A stretch of DNA of 64,000 bases from Gemmatimonadaceae bacterium. GTDB taxonomy: Bacteria > Gemmatimonadota > Gemmatimonadetes > Gemmatimonadales > Gemmatimonadaceae. Positions within the stretch are counted from its first letter, which is position 1. Each line of letters begins with the position of its first letter. A program made the position numbers and the translations under genes. Below, piece after piece: positions 18,149 to 25,784 of this stretch. The notes under the pieces were generated by a model. That model saw only the letters and a list, made by a program, of their open reading frames with translations, did no database searches and was not told the origin of the DNA. Where the stretch lies: the NCBI GenBank assembly GCA_030835125.1, contig JAUQWM010000044.1:62001-126000 (forward strand). Reading direction: 5' to 3'.

Positions 18149-18852
18149 GCCGCCCGGCGCCGCACCGCCTCGTCCTGTTCGACATCGACGGGACGCTCCT
18201 CGACAGCCATGGCGCGGGCCGGCGGGCGATGGAGGCGGCGCTCCGCGTCGTCTTCGGCACCTCGGGGTCGCCCGCCTACCGCTACGACGGCCGGACCGAC
18301 CGCCAGATCGTCCGCGACCTGATGCGCGGCGCGGGCTTCGACGACGCCACGATCGACGCGCGCATGCCGCTCGTGCTGGAGACCTACGTGGCGGGACTGC
18401 ACCGCGAGCTGGATGCCCCCGACGCCCGCGTGGACGCGCTGACCGGCGTGGTGGAGCTGCTCGATGCCCTCATCCATCGCGCGCATTGCACCGTCGGCCT
18501 GTTGACCGGTAACCTCGAGCCCGGCGCGGAACGCAAGCTCGCCGCCGCCGGCATCGCCTTCAGCCGGTTCGCCATTGGCGCCTTCGGGTCAGACCACGAG
18601 GTGCGCTCGGCCCTGCCGGGCATCGCGCAGCAGCGCGCGCGGGAACGCCTAGGGATCCACGTGGAGGGACCGGGGATGGTCATCATCGGCGACACGCCGA
18701 GTGACATCGCCTGCGGCCGGCCGGTGGGGGCCCGGGCCATTGCCGTCGCCACCGGGCACTATGCCGTGGAGGCGCTCGCCGAGCACGGCCCCGATGCCGT
18801 CTTCGCGGACCTTGGCGACACCGAGGCAGTGCTGGGCGCGATCGATGCGTGA
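18145..18852 (+). CDS. HAD-superfamily hydrolase (phosphoglycolate phosphatase-like)
   Basis: Cytoplasmic phosphatase of 235 residues. HAD motif I is LVLFDIDGTLLDS (9-21) with both aspartates. Motif II is VGLLTGN near 118, a Lys follows (ERKLAAAGI), and motif IV is VIIGDTPSDIACGRP (near 175-190). A small helical cap lies between motifs I and II, as in PGP/beta-phosphoglucomutase relatives. The substrate is not certain. It overlaps the transporter by 4 bases upstream and the CYTH gene by 8 bases downstream, so it is translated as part of an operon. Confidence 0.9.
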   Translation: MSRPAPHRLVLFDIDGTLLDSHGAGRRAMEAALRVVFGTSGSPAYRYDGRTDRQIVRDLMRGAGFDDATIDARMPLVLETYVAGLHRELDAPDARVDALTGVVELLDALIHRAHCTVGLLTGNLEPGAERKLAAAGIAFSRFAIGAFGSDHEVRSALPGIAQQRARERLGIHVEGPGMVIIGDTPSDIACGRPVGARAIAVATGHYAVEALAEHGPDAVFADLGDTEAVLGAIDA

Positions 18853-19438
18853 GACGGAGCTGAAGGCGGTCGTGCCTGACGAGCCGGCCTGCCTGGCCAG
18901 GCTGCTCGCGGCGGACGCGGTGCCCGTCGCCGGCGGGCGGCTGGAGGACCGGCGCTACGACCTGCCGGACCGCCGCCTGGCGAGTCGCGACACGGTCCTT
19001 CGCCTGCGCACGTGGCGCGAGGCCGGCGGGACGCGGTCGTCGATCGACTTCAAGGGAGCGGCGACGGTCGAGCGCGGCTACAAGCACCGGGACGAGACGA
19101 GCGTCACGGTGGGCGACGGCGACGCGATGGCACACGTCCTGGCTGCGCTGGGGTACGTCGTGACGCGCGAGATCGACCGCGACGTGCAGGTGCTGCGCCT
19201 CGGCGAGGCCACCTGCCGCTTCGAGCGGTTCGCGCGCATGGACACGCTGCTCGAAGTCGAGGGCACCGAGTCCGCGATCGAGGCGGCGATCGCGGCCACC
19301 GGGATCCCGCGCGATGCGTTCACGGCTGGCCGGCTCTTCGAGTTCATCCAGCGCTTCGAGGCGCGGACCGGGCAACGGGCGGCCATCTGCGATCGCGAGG
19401 CGCGCGGCGAGTACCCCTTCGCGGCCGGCGATGCCTGA
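18845..19438 (+). CDS. CYTH-domain phosphatase/cyclase-like protein
   Basis: CYTH/triphosphate-tunnel metalloenzyme of 197 residues. The diagnostic ExExK motif is at the N-terminus (MRETELKAV, E3-E5-K7). Tunnel-lining Arg and Glu follow in VLRLRTWRE, IDFKG, FERFARMDTLLEVEG and related strands. Family members hydrolyse inorganic triphosphate or thiamine triphosphate, or make cAMP (class IV cyclases); sequence alone does not decide. The start overlaps the HAD gene by 8 bases, and its 3' end overlaps the next gene by 8. Confidence 0.85.
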   Translation: MRETELKAVVPDEPACLARLLAADAVPVAGGRLEDRRYDLPDRRLASRDTVLRLRTWREAGGTRSSIDFKGAATVERGYKHRDETSVTVGDGDAMAHVLAALGYVVTREIDRDVQVLRLGEATCRFERFARMDTLLEVEGTESAIEAAIAATGIPRDAFTAGRLFEFIQRFEARTGQRAAICDREARGEYPFAAGDA

Positions 19439-20144
19439 GGCCGAGGTCGAGGTTCCCTTCGCCACGGCGGTCGGGCGCTGGGGCCCGATGGCGATCACCG
19501 GGCCCGGGCAACTCCGCCTGACGAGTGAAACGCTGACGATCGACGCGCCCGGCGGGTCGGTGCGGGTGCGGTATGCGGACCTGGACGGCGGGGGGTGGCG
19601 CACCGGCGCGATCTCGATCCACGCCGGCGCCGACTCGGCCACGATCGAGGCAGCCCGCGGGCTCCAGGACGCCTGGGTCACGCTGGTGGCCCGGGCCTGC
19701 CCGCTCCCGGAACTGGCCAGGGGACACCGCCTGCTGGGTTCGCGGCGTGGTGGCCCGGCGGATGCGCAGGGCCGGTTCATGGCGCCCCTCGTCCAGGCAC
19801 GCAGGCGACTCGAGGAAGGTGCCGACCTCGACGCGCGCGTTGCGGCGCTGGATGCCCGCGCGCTGCGGGAGCGCATCGATCTCGCCCTGCAGGCGATCGC
19901 GAAGGAGGCGTACCCGGTGAGCCTGCCCGATCGCCGCGCGCTGGAGGCTGAACTCGAGGAGACGATGACGGCGTTCTTCGCCAGCCTCGAGGCCCTGGAG
20001 ACAACCGCCCGGGTCTTCCGCGGCGCTGCGGAACCCGTTCGTTTTTCCGCGTGGCGCGACTGGGTCACCGCTGTGGCGAGCGTGTTCGCCGAGGCGGACC
20101 GTGGGTGGTCCGGCGTCGCGCGCCTCCTTCCCGGATCTCGATGA
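19431..20144 (+). CDS. Unknown protein in the HAD-CYTH-AcpS operon
   Basis: A 237-residue soluble protein I do not recognise. The first 100 residues are beta-rich (GQLRLTSETLTIDAPGGSVRVRYADLDGG), reminiscent of a small PH-like barrel. Residues 120-215 are charged and helical (ARRRLEEGADLDARVAALDARALRERIDLALQ), possibly a coiled coil. There is no signal peptide or membrane helix. It overlaps both neighbours (8 and 4 bases), so it is certainly expressed with them. Codon use matches the surroundings. Confidence 0.75.
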   Translation: MPEAEVEVPFATAVGRWGPMAITGPGQLRLTSETLTIDAPGGSVRVRYADLDGGGWRTGAISIHAGADSATIEAARGLQDAWVTLVARACPLPELARGHRLLGSRRGGPADAQGRFMAPLVQARRRLEEGADLDARVAALDARALRERIDLALQAIAKEAYPVSLPDRRALEAELEETMTAFFASLEALETTARVFRGAAEPVRFSAWRDWVTAVASVFAEADRGWSGVARLLPGSR

Positions 20145-20527
20145 TCATCGGCATCGGCGTCGACCTGGTGGAGATCTCCCGAGTTCGTTCGCTGCTCGCG
20201 GGACAGGGTGAGCGGGCGCTCAGGCGCCTGTTCACCGATGCCGAGCGTGAGTACTGCGAGGGTATGGCCAACCCCTCGCGCCACTTCGCGGTGCGCGTCG
20301 CCGCGAAGGAGGCCGCGTTCAAGGCGCTGAGCGGGAGCGAGGACGCGCGGGGGATCGGCTGGCGGGAGATGGAAGTCCGCCTGGACCACATCGGGCGGCC
20401 CAGCCTCCTGCTGCACGGACGGGCGCAGGCGCGGGCACACGTCATCGGGGTGGCGAAATCGTGGGTTTCGCTATCCCATGGCGACGACCTGGCGACCGCG
20501 TTCGTGGTGCTCGAGTCCGCACCGTAG
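20141..20527 (+). CDS. acpS: Holo-[acyl-carrier-protein] synthase
   Basis: Transfers the 4'-phosphopantetheine arm of CoA to apo-ACP, activating it for fatty acid and lipid synthesis. At 128 residues it has the normal family size. The Mg-binding Asp is in GIGVDLVEISRV (4-15, D8), and the second signature, FAVRVAAKEAAFKAL (48-62), contains the conserved Glu. The C-terminal VSLSHGDDLATAFVV is typical. ATG 20141 overlaps the unknown gene by 4 bases. It is last in the EamA-HAD-CYTH-unknown-AcpS operon. Confidence 0.95.
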   Translation: MIIGIGVDLVEISRVRSLLAGQGERALRRLFTDAEREYCEGMANPSRHFAVRVAAKEAAFKALSGSEDARGIGWREMEVRLDHIGRPSLLLHGRAQARAHVIGVAKSWVSLSHGDDLATAFVVLESAP

Positions 20528-20568
20528 CGATGATCGCGTGCTGCCGATAAATTCACTCGGGATAACAC

Positions 20569-20583
20569 TGAGAATCGTTCTCA
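20569..20583. promoter_or_regulatory. Fur-box-like palindrome upstream of the iron permease
   Basis: TGAGAATCGTTCTCA is a 6-3-6 perfect inverted repeat closely resembling Fur boxes (TGAnAATnATTnTCA type). It lies 15 bases before the start codon of an FTR1-type iron permease, in a locally AT-richer spacer. Iron-dependent repression is the likely meaning; assignment to Fur rather than another metalloregulator is inference. Confidence 0.7.
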
Positions 20584-20597
20584 CCTTACGTATCCTG

Positions 20598-22745
20598 ATG
20601 ATCCTGAATGGGACACGGCGCCTGATCCTGGCGACGTTGATCGCGCTGGTGGCTGCCTCGGGCGTATCGGCGCAGGGACGGCCGGCCAAGCGCGTGGCTG
20701 ACATCGTGGGCGTGGCGCTGGCCGAGTACGACAAGGGCGTCGACGCGTCCGGCCGCCTGATCTCGAGCCTCGAGTTCGACGAGGCGGTGTCGTTCCTGGG
20801 GACCGCGCGCGAGGCGGCGCAGCGCATGAGCGGCACCGGCGCCGACTCGGCGCGGCTGGCGCTCGACTCGATCTGGGCGGGGGTCAACCGGCGCGTGCCG
20901 CCGCGCGCGCTGGACCGGTGGCGCGACGCCTTCCTCGCGGCGCTGGGCGCGGATGCCGCGCTCGACCTCCCGACGCGACCGGTGGACCTGGCGGCCGGCG
21001 CGCGGCTCTACGCGCTGCATTGTGCCTCGTGCCACGGGCCGCGGGGGATGGGCGACGGGGAGGCGGGCCGGGGGATGGTCCCGCCGCCGCCGGCGATAGG
21101 CAGCGCCGCAGTGATGGCGGACGTGCCGCCGGCGCTGATGTACCGGATCGTGTCGGTGGGGATCGCCGGGACGCCGATGACCGGCTGGGCGGAGCAGCTC
21201 GGCGCCGACGACCGCTGGAGCATCGTGTCCTGGCTGGTGCGGCTGCGGCAGCCCGGCGACAGCGGCCTGGCGGTCGGGGAGGGCGTGTGGGTGCAGCGCT
21301 GCGCGTCGTGCCACGGCGTGGGCGGGGGATCGAACGGACCCATGAGCGCGTCGCTGTCGCGACTTCCGCGCGAGCTGTCGTCGTTCGCGTGGCAGGCGGA
21401 ACGGAGCGATGCCCAGATCGTGGCCGCGACACGCGACGGCGTGCCCGGCACGGCGATGCCCGCGGCGCGGGACCTCACCGAGGCCGAGATGCGCGGGCTG
21501 GTCGCCTGGGTGCGTTCGCTGTCGGCGCTCGACGCGCCCGGCGCGACCTCTGCCGGCGGGTCGAGTCCCGACTCGACGGTCCGCGGGGTGATGCGGCACC
21601 TCGAGGCGGCGATGGCCTCGGTGCGGGCCGGTCGCCAGTCGGAGGCGGATGACCACGCCTTCGATGCCTACATCGCCTTCGAACCGCTGGAGACTCCGGC
21701 GCGGGCGCGGAGTCCGGGAACGGTGGCGGCCCTCGAGCGGCATTTCGCCGACTTCAAGGGCGCCATCTCCGCGCGCGACCTGCGGGGGGCCGATCGCTCG
21801 AAGAACGCGATCGAGCAGGGCCTTCCGGGTGTCCAGGCACTGACCGGGCCGCCGGCGAGCGGGTGGGGCGCGTTCCTCCAGTCCCTCCTGATCATCCTCC
21901 GGGAAGGGCTGGAGGCGATCCTGGTGATCGGCGCGGTGGTGGCGTTCCTGGTCAAGACCGGCCACCGGGAGCGCCTGCGCTCGATCTGGGTGGGCGTGCT
22001 CCTGGCGTTAGGCGCGAGCGCCCTGACGGCCGTGATCATGGCCACGGCGCTGCGGGCGCTGCCGGCGACGCGTGAGGTCATCGAGGGGGCGACCATGCTG
22101 GTGGCCGTCGCGGTCCTGTTCTCGGTCAGCTACTGGCTGATCTCGAAGGTCGAGGCGGCGAAGTGGCAGAAGTTCATCCGGGAGAAGGTCGACGCGGCGC
22201 TGCAGCATGGCGGCGGCACGGCACTGGCGCTGGTGGCGTTCCTGGCGGTGTATCGCGAGGGCGCCGAGACGGCCCTGTTCTACCAGGCCCTGCTGAACGA
22301 GGGCACCGGGATCCTGCTGCCCCTGCTGGCCGGCGTCCTCGTGGGCGGCGCGATCCTCGCGGTCATCTTCACGCTGTTCTGGAAGTACGGCGTCCGCATC
22401 CCCCTCCGCCCGTTCTTCGCCGTCACGAGCGTGCTGTTGTACTACATGGCGTTCGTGTTCATGGGGAAAGGCATTCGCGAGCTGCAGGAGGGTGGGGTGG
22501 TGGGGATCACGGTCCTGCCCGGCTGGCCGCACATCGATCCGATGGGGATCTTCCCCAGCGTGGAGACCCTGCTGGCCCAGCTGCTGCTCCTGGTGCTGTT
22601 TGCATTCGCGCTGCTGAAGACGTTCTGGCCGAAGCGCTCGGTGACGCTGCCGACGGTGCCCGTGAATGGCGGCGAACTTCCCAATGTGCTGGAGCGGCTG
22701 GATCGCATCGAGACGAGGTTGGGAATCGGAAATCGTGACTCGTGA
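20598..22745 (+). CDS. Cytochrome c-FTR1 fusion, high-affinity iron permease
   Basis: Iron uptake protein joining an electron-transfer module to a permease, 715 residues. A signal peptide (about 1-25) precedes two class I cytochrome c domains with haem sites CASCH at 142-146 and 235-239. A helical linker (330-425) leads to a seven-helix FTR1 domain with both iron motifs, REGLE (435-439) and REGAE (553-557). In FTR1 systems iron is oxidised before transport; the fused haems may do this in the periplasm. ATG 20598 is chosen for the signal peptide. A Fur-like palindrome lies directly upstream. The stop and last residues fall in a heptamer array. Confidence 0.92.
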   Translation: MILNGTRRLILATLIALVAASGVSAQGRPAKRVADIVGVALAEYDKGVDASGRLISSLEFDEAVSFLGTAREAAQRMSGTGADSARLALDSIWAGVNRRVPPRALDRWRDAFLAALGADAALDLPTRPVDLAAGARLYALHCASCHGPRGMGDGEAGRGMVPPPPAIGSAAVMADVPPALMYRIVSVGIAGTPMTGWAEQLGADDRWSIVSWLVRLRQPGDSGLAVGEGVWVQRCASCHGVGGGSNGPMSASLSRLPRELSSFAWQAERSDAQIVAATRDGVPGTAMPAARDLTEAEMRGLVAWVRSLSALDAPGATSAGGSSPDSTVRGVMRHLEAAMASVRAGRQSEADDHAFDAYIAFEPLETPARARSPGTVAALERHFADFKGAISARDLRGADRSKNAIEQGLPGVQALTGPPASGWGAFLQSLLIILREGLEAILVIGAVVAFLVKTGHRERLRSIWVGVLLALGASALTAVIMATALRALPATREVIEGATMLVAVAVLFSVSYWLISKVEAAKWQKFIREKVDAALQHGGGTALALVAFLAVYREGAETALFYQALLNEGTGILLPLLAGVLVGGAILAVIFTLFWKYGVRIPLRPFFAVTSVLLYYMAFVFMGKGIRELQEGGVVGITVLPGWPHIDPMGIFPSVETLLAQLLLLVLFAFALLKTFWPKRSVTLPTVPVNGGELPNVLERLDRIETRLGIGNRDS

Positions 22746-22869
22746 TTCGTGATTCGTGATTCGTGACTCGTGACTCGTGACTCGTGACTCGTGATTCGCG
22801 TTTGCACCTGATTCCTCGGTTCTCAACGCACTCTCAACTCTCAACTCGCAACTCCCAACTCGCACCTGG
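22734..22869 (+). repeat. Two adjacent heptanucleotide arrays
   Basis: Nine in-phase units of CGTGACT/CGTGATT span 22734-22796 and contain the FTR1 stop codon. After a short AT-richer gap, 22824-22869 has CAACTCT-type units (CAACTCT, CAACTCG, CAACTCC, CAACTCG) with one partial unit out of phase. The second family is the reverse complement of the AGAGTTG arrays at 13021 and 59046. Confidence 0.92.
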
Positions 22870-22887
22870 TTGTAAGGCATCGGCGTA

Positions 22888-22916
22888 TTGCGTGAATCGC
22901 GGAGTTGTTGAATACT
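22888..22916 (+). promoter_or_regulatory. Putative sigma-70-like promoter of the structured RNA
   Basis: TTGCGT (22888-22893) and AATACT (22911-22916) are separated by exactly 17 bases. The predicted start, about 22922-22924, coincides with the first base pairs of the long stem that opens the RNA candidate. Support is by eye only. Confidence 0.45.
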
Positions 22917-22920
22917 GAGC

Positions 22921-23204
22921 GTGCAGGCGGGGCGAAGCCAACACGACGCCCCAAGCAGGCCGGGCAACATGATCCCGGTTCTCCCAGGGAAGCAGGGAGC
23001 ACAGTGCGAAGGCGCTGCGAGCAACGCCCCGCTGCACAGTCCCGCCAACGAGCGGGGTGAACCGTCGAGGTCAGTAAACCCTCGATCGGGCGCTGGTCCG
23101 GAAATCGGGAGCCTGAGGCTCTCGCGGCATTGCCGCCTGGATCCTCCGGACACGGCGCAACAGGGCGCCGGGGCGAGCATGGCCCCGGCGTCCTCGTTGT
23201 TTCT
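22921..23204 (+). ncRNA. Candidate structured non-coding RNA, about 285 nt, no known family recognised
   Basis: No plausible protein gene covers this stretch, yet it is full of nested base pairing. Domain 1: 22921-22934 pairs with 23025-23037 (13 bp, one bulged G) and encloses three hairpins (22960-22978, 22981-22999, 23002-23017). Domain 2: hairpins 23041-23056 and 23065-23085, then a stem 23096-23102/23145-23151 enclosing two hairpins (23109-23121, 23124-23136). Several loops are 9 bases long. A promoter-like pair precedes it and a 9-bp GC hairpin with a T-rich tail ends it. I looked for SRP RNA, tmRNA, RNase P, 6S and cobalamin-riboswitch core sequences and saw none. Confidence 0.55.
23166..23204 (+). 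terminator. Intrinsic terminator-like hairpin
   Basis: CGCCGGGGC (23166-23174) pairs perfectly with GCCCCGGCG (23182-23190) around a 7-base loop. TCCTCGTTGTTTCT follows, T-rich on the + strand only. It would end the structured RNA and any read-through from the FTR1 gene, just before the convergent DinB-like gene. Confidence 0.65.
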
Positions 23205-23213
23205 CCGGCCCGC

Positions 23214-23708
23214 CTAACGCAGCGTCCGGTAGTAGGCGATCAGGTCCGTGCTCGCGCCGGGCGCGGCGCCCAGCTGCCGCAGCATCGTCGTGACCTGGCC
23301 GCGATGGTACGTCGCGTGGTTCACCACGTGGGTCACGATCTGCCACACGGTGGACTCGCCGGCCGCGCCGCTCAGCAACGCATACGGGACCACCCTGGCG
23401 ATCCCGGCCTCGCCGGCACCGGCGATGTCCGCGCGGACCTTCGATTCCAGTTCCCCCCAGTGTCGCCGCAGCGTGTCGACGTCAGGCAGGTCGATCGACG
23501 GAAACGCGGTCGGCGAGATCCCGTTCCAGCGTTCGTGCCAGATCCACTCGGCCAGGTACACGTGATTCAGCGTGTCGCGGACGGAAGAAAAGCTGTTCCC
23601 CATCGGTCGCGCATACTGCTCCGGCGTCAGCGCGCCGGCCGCCTCGAGCACCCGGTCACGCGCCCAGTAGTGAAAGTCCAGGAGCAGCCTGAGGTAGTCG
23701 AGGTTCAT
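23214..23708 (-). CDS. DinB-family protein
   Basis: A 164-residue four-helix-bundle protein of the DinB/YfiT-like superfamily, whose members bind a metal through three histidines and often act as small thiol-dependent transferases. Candidate ligands are His49 in LNHVYLAEWIWHERW and the two histidines in HVVNHATYHRGQ. The real function is unknown. ATG 23708 is preceded by no strong Shine-Dalgarno. The TAG stop lies inside a GCCTAAC motif read from the other strand. It is the last gene of the long minus-strand series after lgt. Confidence 0.85.
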   Translation of the reverse strand: MNLDYLRLLLDFHYWARDRVLEAAGALTPEQYARPMGNSFSSVRDTLNHVYLAEWIWHERWNGISPTAFPSIDLPDVDTLRRHWGELESKVRADIAGAGEAGIARVVPYALLSGAAGESTVWQIVTHVVNHATYHRGQVTTMLRQLGAAPGASTDLIAYYRTLR

Positions 23709-23760
23709 GGCGTCGCTCCGTTCGTTGCATCCGGACAGGGCCCCGATGCCACGGTTTCGG

Positions 23761-24597
23761 TCAGGCGGCCCGGGGGGACACCGGCGTCGCCGATCCCGTC
23801 CGGCGCATCTGCATGACGACGATTCCCGCGATCGCCAAGGCGACCGCGATGCCCTGGGCGAGCGTGAACCCCATGAAGCCGCGGTCGTCCTTGGCCCGGA
23901 AGAACTCGATGAGGAATCGCTCGGCACCGGCCAGGACGAGGTACATCCCGAACAGCCATCCCGGGGCACGCCGGTGGTTCCGGAACCGCCACAGCAGCAG
24001 GAACATGAGGAAGCCGAGCGCGGTCTCGTAGAGCTGCGTCGGGTGGACGGCGAGCACGGTGTTCGCGGTCGCCCCCTCGGGGATGGGGATGCCGAAGTCC
24101 TGGAACATCCAGCCCGCGGTGGACGGTGGCTGGCCCTCGGGGAACATGACGGCGAGCGGACCATCCCACGGTCGGCCATAGTCGTCGCCGACCGCCCAGC
24201 ATCCGGTGCGCCCAACCGAGTATCCCGCCGCGATCGAGATGCCGCCGATGTCGGCGAATCGCCAGAAGGAGAGTCCCTTCTTCCGGATCATGAGCCAGAC
24301 GGCGGTGACGGCCCCGATGAACCCGCCCCAGAAGACGAACCCGGCCCGCGAGAAGAGCGCCGACCAGTCGTGCACGACGAGCGCCGAGTAGTAGAGCTTC
24401 CCGCCGATGAGGGTGCCGATGACGGAGGCGAGGATCAGGTCGGGGATCGCATCGGCTTCCTTCTGGTGTCCCTGGCGCAGGAGTTCGTGCTGGGAAATGA
24501 TCTGCGCGACCACGAACGCCATGAGCACGGCGAGGCCGAACCCCGTGAGCTCGAGGGGCCCGATGTTGATGACGAAGGGATGGTGGGTAATTGGCAT
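23761..24597 (-). CDS. lgt: Prolipoprotein diacylglyceryl transferase
   Basis: Inner-membrane enzyme that moves diacylglycerol from phosphatidylglycerol to the lipobox Cys of prolipoproteins. At 278 residues with about seven helices it has normal size. The Lgt signature appears as YSVGRTGCWAVGDDYGRPWDGP (about 125-146), and the conserved HPTQLYE motif and ERFLIEFFR follow. It would process the lipoprotein hydrolase encoded at 41786-42787. Repeat copy C lies immediately upstream of the ATG, so its promoter or ribosome-binding site must be unusual or come from tsaD read-through. Confidence 0.96.
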   Translation of the reverse strand: MPITHHPFVINIGPLELTGFGLAVLMAFVVAQIISQHELLRQGHQKEADAIPDLILASVIGTLIGGKLYYSALVVHDWSALFSRAGFVFWGGFIGAVTAVWLMIRKKGLSFWRFADIGGISIAAGYSVGRTGCWAVGDDYGRPWDGPLAVMFPEGQPPSTAGWMFQDFGIPIPEGATANTVLAVHPTQLYETALGFLMFLLLWRFRNHRRAPGWLFGMYLVLAGAERFLIEFFRAKDDRGFMGFTLAQGIAVALAIAGIVVMQMRRTGSATPVSPRAA

Positions 24598-24604
24598 GGG
24601 GTCG

Positions 24605-24650
24605 GGCTGCGTGCTGATTGCTGCTTACTGGGCCAGCTTGCTGTGTGCTC
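24605..24650. repeat. Dispersed repeat, copy C (left arm only)
   Basis: GCTGCGTGCTGATTGCTGCTTACTGGGC and following sequence match the left arms of copies A, B and D, but no inverted right arm is present. It reads in 7-base steps (GCTGCGT, GCTGATT, GCTGCTT, ACTGGGC). It sits in the 71-base tsaD-lgt gap. Confidence 0.75.
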
Positions 24651-24668
24651 GGGCTGGTGCCGGGAGTC

Positions 24669-25700
24669 TCATCCCCGTCCCAACACCCGAGAAGCGAACG
24701 CATTCAACTCCCAACCGTCCCGCTCACCGCGTTCAGCGTGAAACAGGCCAGCCCGCGCGATCATCGCCGCGTTGTCGGTCGCCAGCCGGACCGATGGAGC
24801 GTACACCTCGGCGCCGGCCTCGGCCAGTCGCTTCTTCATCGCCACGACCAGCGCCTGGTTGCAGGCGACGCCGCCGCCAAGCACAACCCGCCGCCGGTCG
24901 TGCTGCTCGGCGGCGCGGTACACCTTCTCCACCAGCGTCTCGACCAGGGAGTCCTGGAAGCCGCGCGCGAGGTGCGGCGCGTCCCGCTCGAGGTCCGTTG
25001 ACTCGCGCACCGCGAGCAGTACCGCGGTCTTCAGTCCGCTGAACGACACATCGTAGAAATCCTCATCGCCCGGCTTCTGGTTCCGTCGCAGCATGGGGCG
25101 CGCGAACCGGAAGCGGCCGGGGTCACCGTCGCGTGCCAGCCGCTCGATGTGCCGTCCGCCCGGATACGGGAGCCCGAGGAGCTTGGCCACCTTGTCGAAT
25201 GCCTCACCGGCGGCATCGTCGCGTGTTGCGCCGAGGACCCGATACTCACCCCAGGCCGTAACGTCCACGAGCAGCGTGTGTCCGCCGGACACGAGGAGGG
25301 CCGTGAACGGCGGGACCGCGTCGGCATATTCGAGCGACTGGGCGAAGAGGTGTCCTTCCATGTGGTGGACGCCGATGAGCGACTTCCCGGCTCCCAGGGC
25401 GAGCCCCTTGGCGTAGCTCACGCCCACCAGGAGCGCCCCGACCAGTCCCGGCGCGTTGGTCACCGCGACCACGTCGATGTCGTCCAGCGTCGTCGACGCA
25501 TCCGCGAGTGCCTGCCTGACGACGGGCACGATGGCGGTGACGTGTGCGCGCGACGCGATTTCCGGCACGACGCCCCCGAAGACCCGGTGGACGTCCTGCG
25601 AGAGGATGACCAGCGATCGCTGGGTCACCGCGTTCCCGGTGCCCGCGACGACGGCGGCCGACGTCTCGGCGCAGGAGGTCTCGATGCCCAGGATCAGCAT
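24669..25700 (-). CDS. tsaD: tRNA N6-adenosine threonylcarbamoyltransferase
   Basis: Catalytic subunit of t6A37 tRNA modification, 343 residues, ASKHA fold. The N-terminal MLILGIETSCAETSAA is classic and fixes the ATG at 25698-25700; five more in-frame residues upstream are unlikely. The metal motif HMEGH is at 113-117. LVSGGHT, the phosphate-binding GEAFDKVAKLLGL and the C-terminal GGGVACNQAL are all present. Partners TsaB, TsaC and TsaE are not in this window. It lies between the thioredoxin-like gene and lgt on the same strand. Confidence 0.97.
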   Translation of the reverse strand: MLILGIETSCAETSAAVVAGTGNAVTQRSLVILSQDVHRVFGGVVPEIASRAHVTAIVPVVRQALADASTTLDDIDVVAVTNAPGLVGALLVGVSYAKGLALGAGKSLIGVHHMEGHLFAQSLEYADAVPPFTALLVSGGHTLLVDVTAWGEYRVLGATRDDAAGEAFDKVAKLLGLPYPGGRHIERLARDGDPGRFRFARPMLRRNQKPGDEDFYDVSFSGLKTAVLLAVRESTDLERDAPHLARGFQDSLVETLVEKVYRAAEQHDRRRVVLGGGVACNQALVVAMKKRLAEAGAEVYAPSVRLATDNAAMIARAGLFHAERGERDGWELNAFASRVLGRG

Positions 25701-25784
25701 CGCGATACCTGACACGTGCGTCCTGACTCGTGACTCGGCAATGCGGGGACGCCGAGTGATGGTGGTCGCTGCATCCCCCGTCTC

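Noticed and set aside
22008-22096. tRNA or rRNA genes anywhere in the window
   Set aside because: No T-loop GTTCRA context with acceptor pairing and no rRNA-like block was seen while reading either strand; apparent hits were in coding sequence.
22008-23180. Long minus-strand open frame over the FTR1 3' end and structured region
   Set aside because: It is antisense to the FTR1 permease, includes translated repeats, and has no domain.
22921-23204. SRP RNA, RNase P RNA, tmRNA or cobalamin riboswitch
   Set aside because: CCCAGGGAAGCAGGGAGC and GGGGTGAACC give partial resemblance, but the conserved GGAAGnAGCA loop, GAGGAAAGTCC, tRNA-like ends and B12 box are not there.
25727-25740. Two GACTCGT units as a terminator or array
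   Set aside because: Only two degenerate units and no inverted partner; counted with the heptamer loci but too weak for a separate feature.
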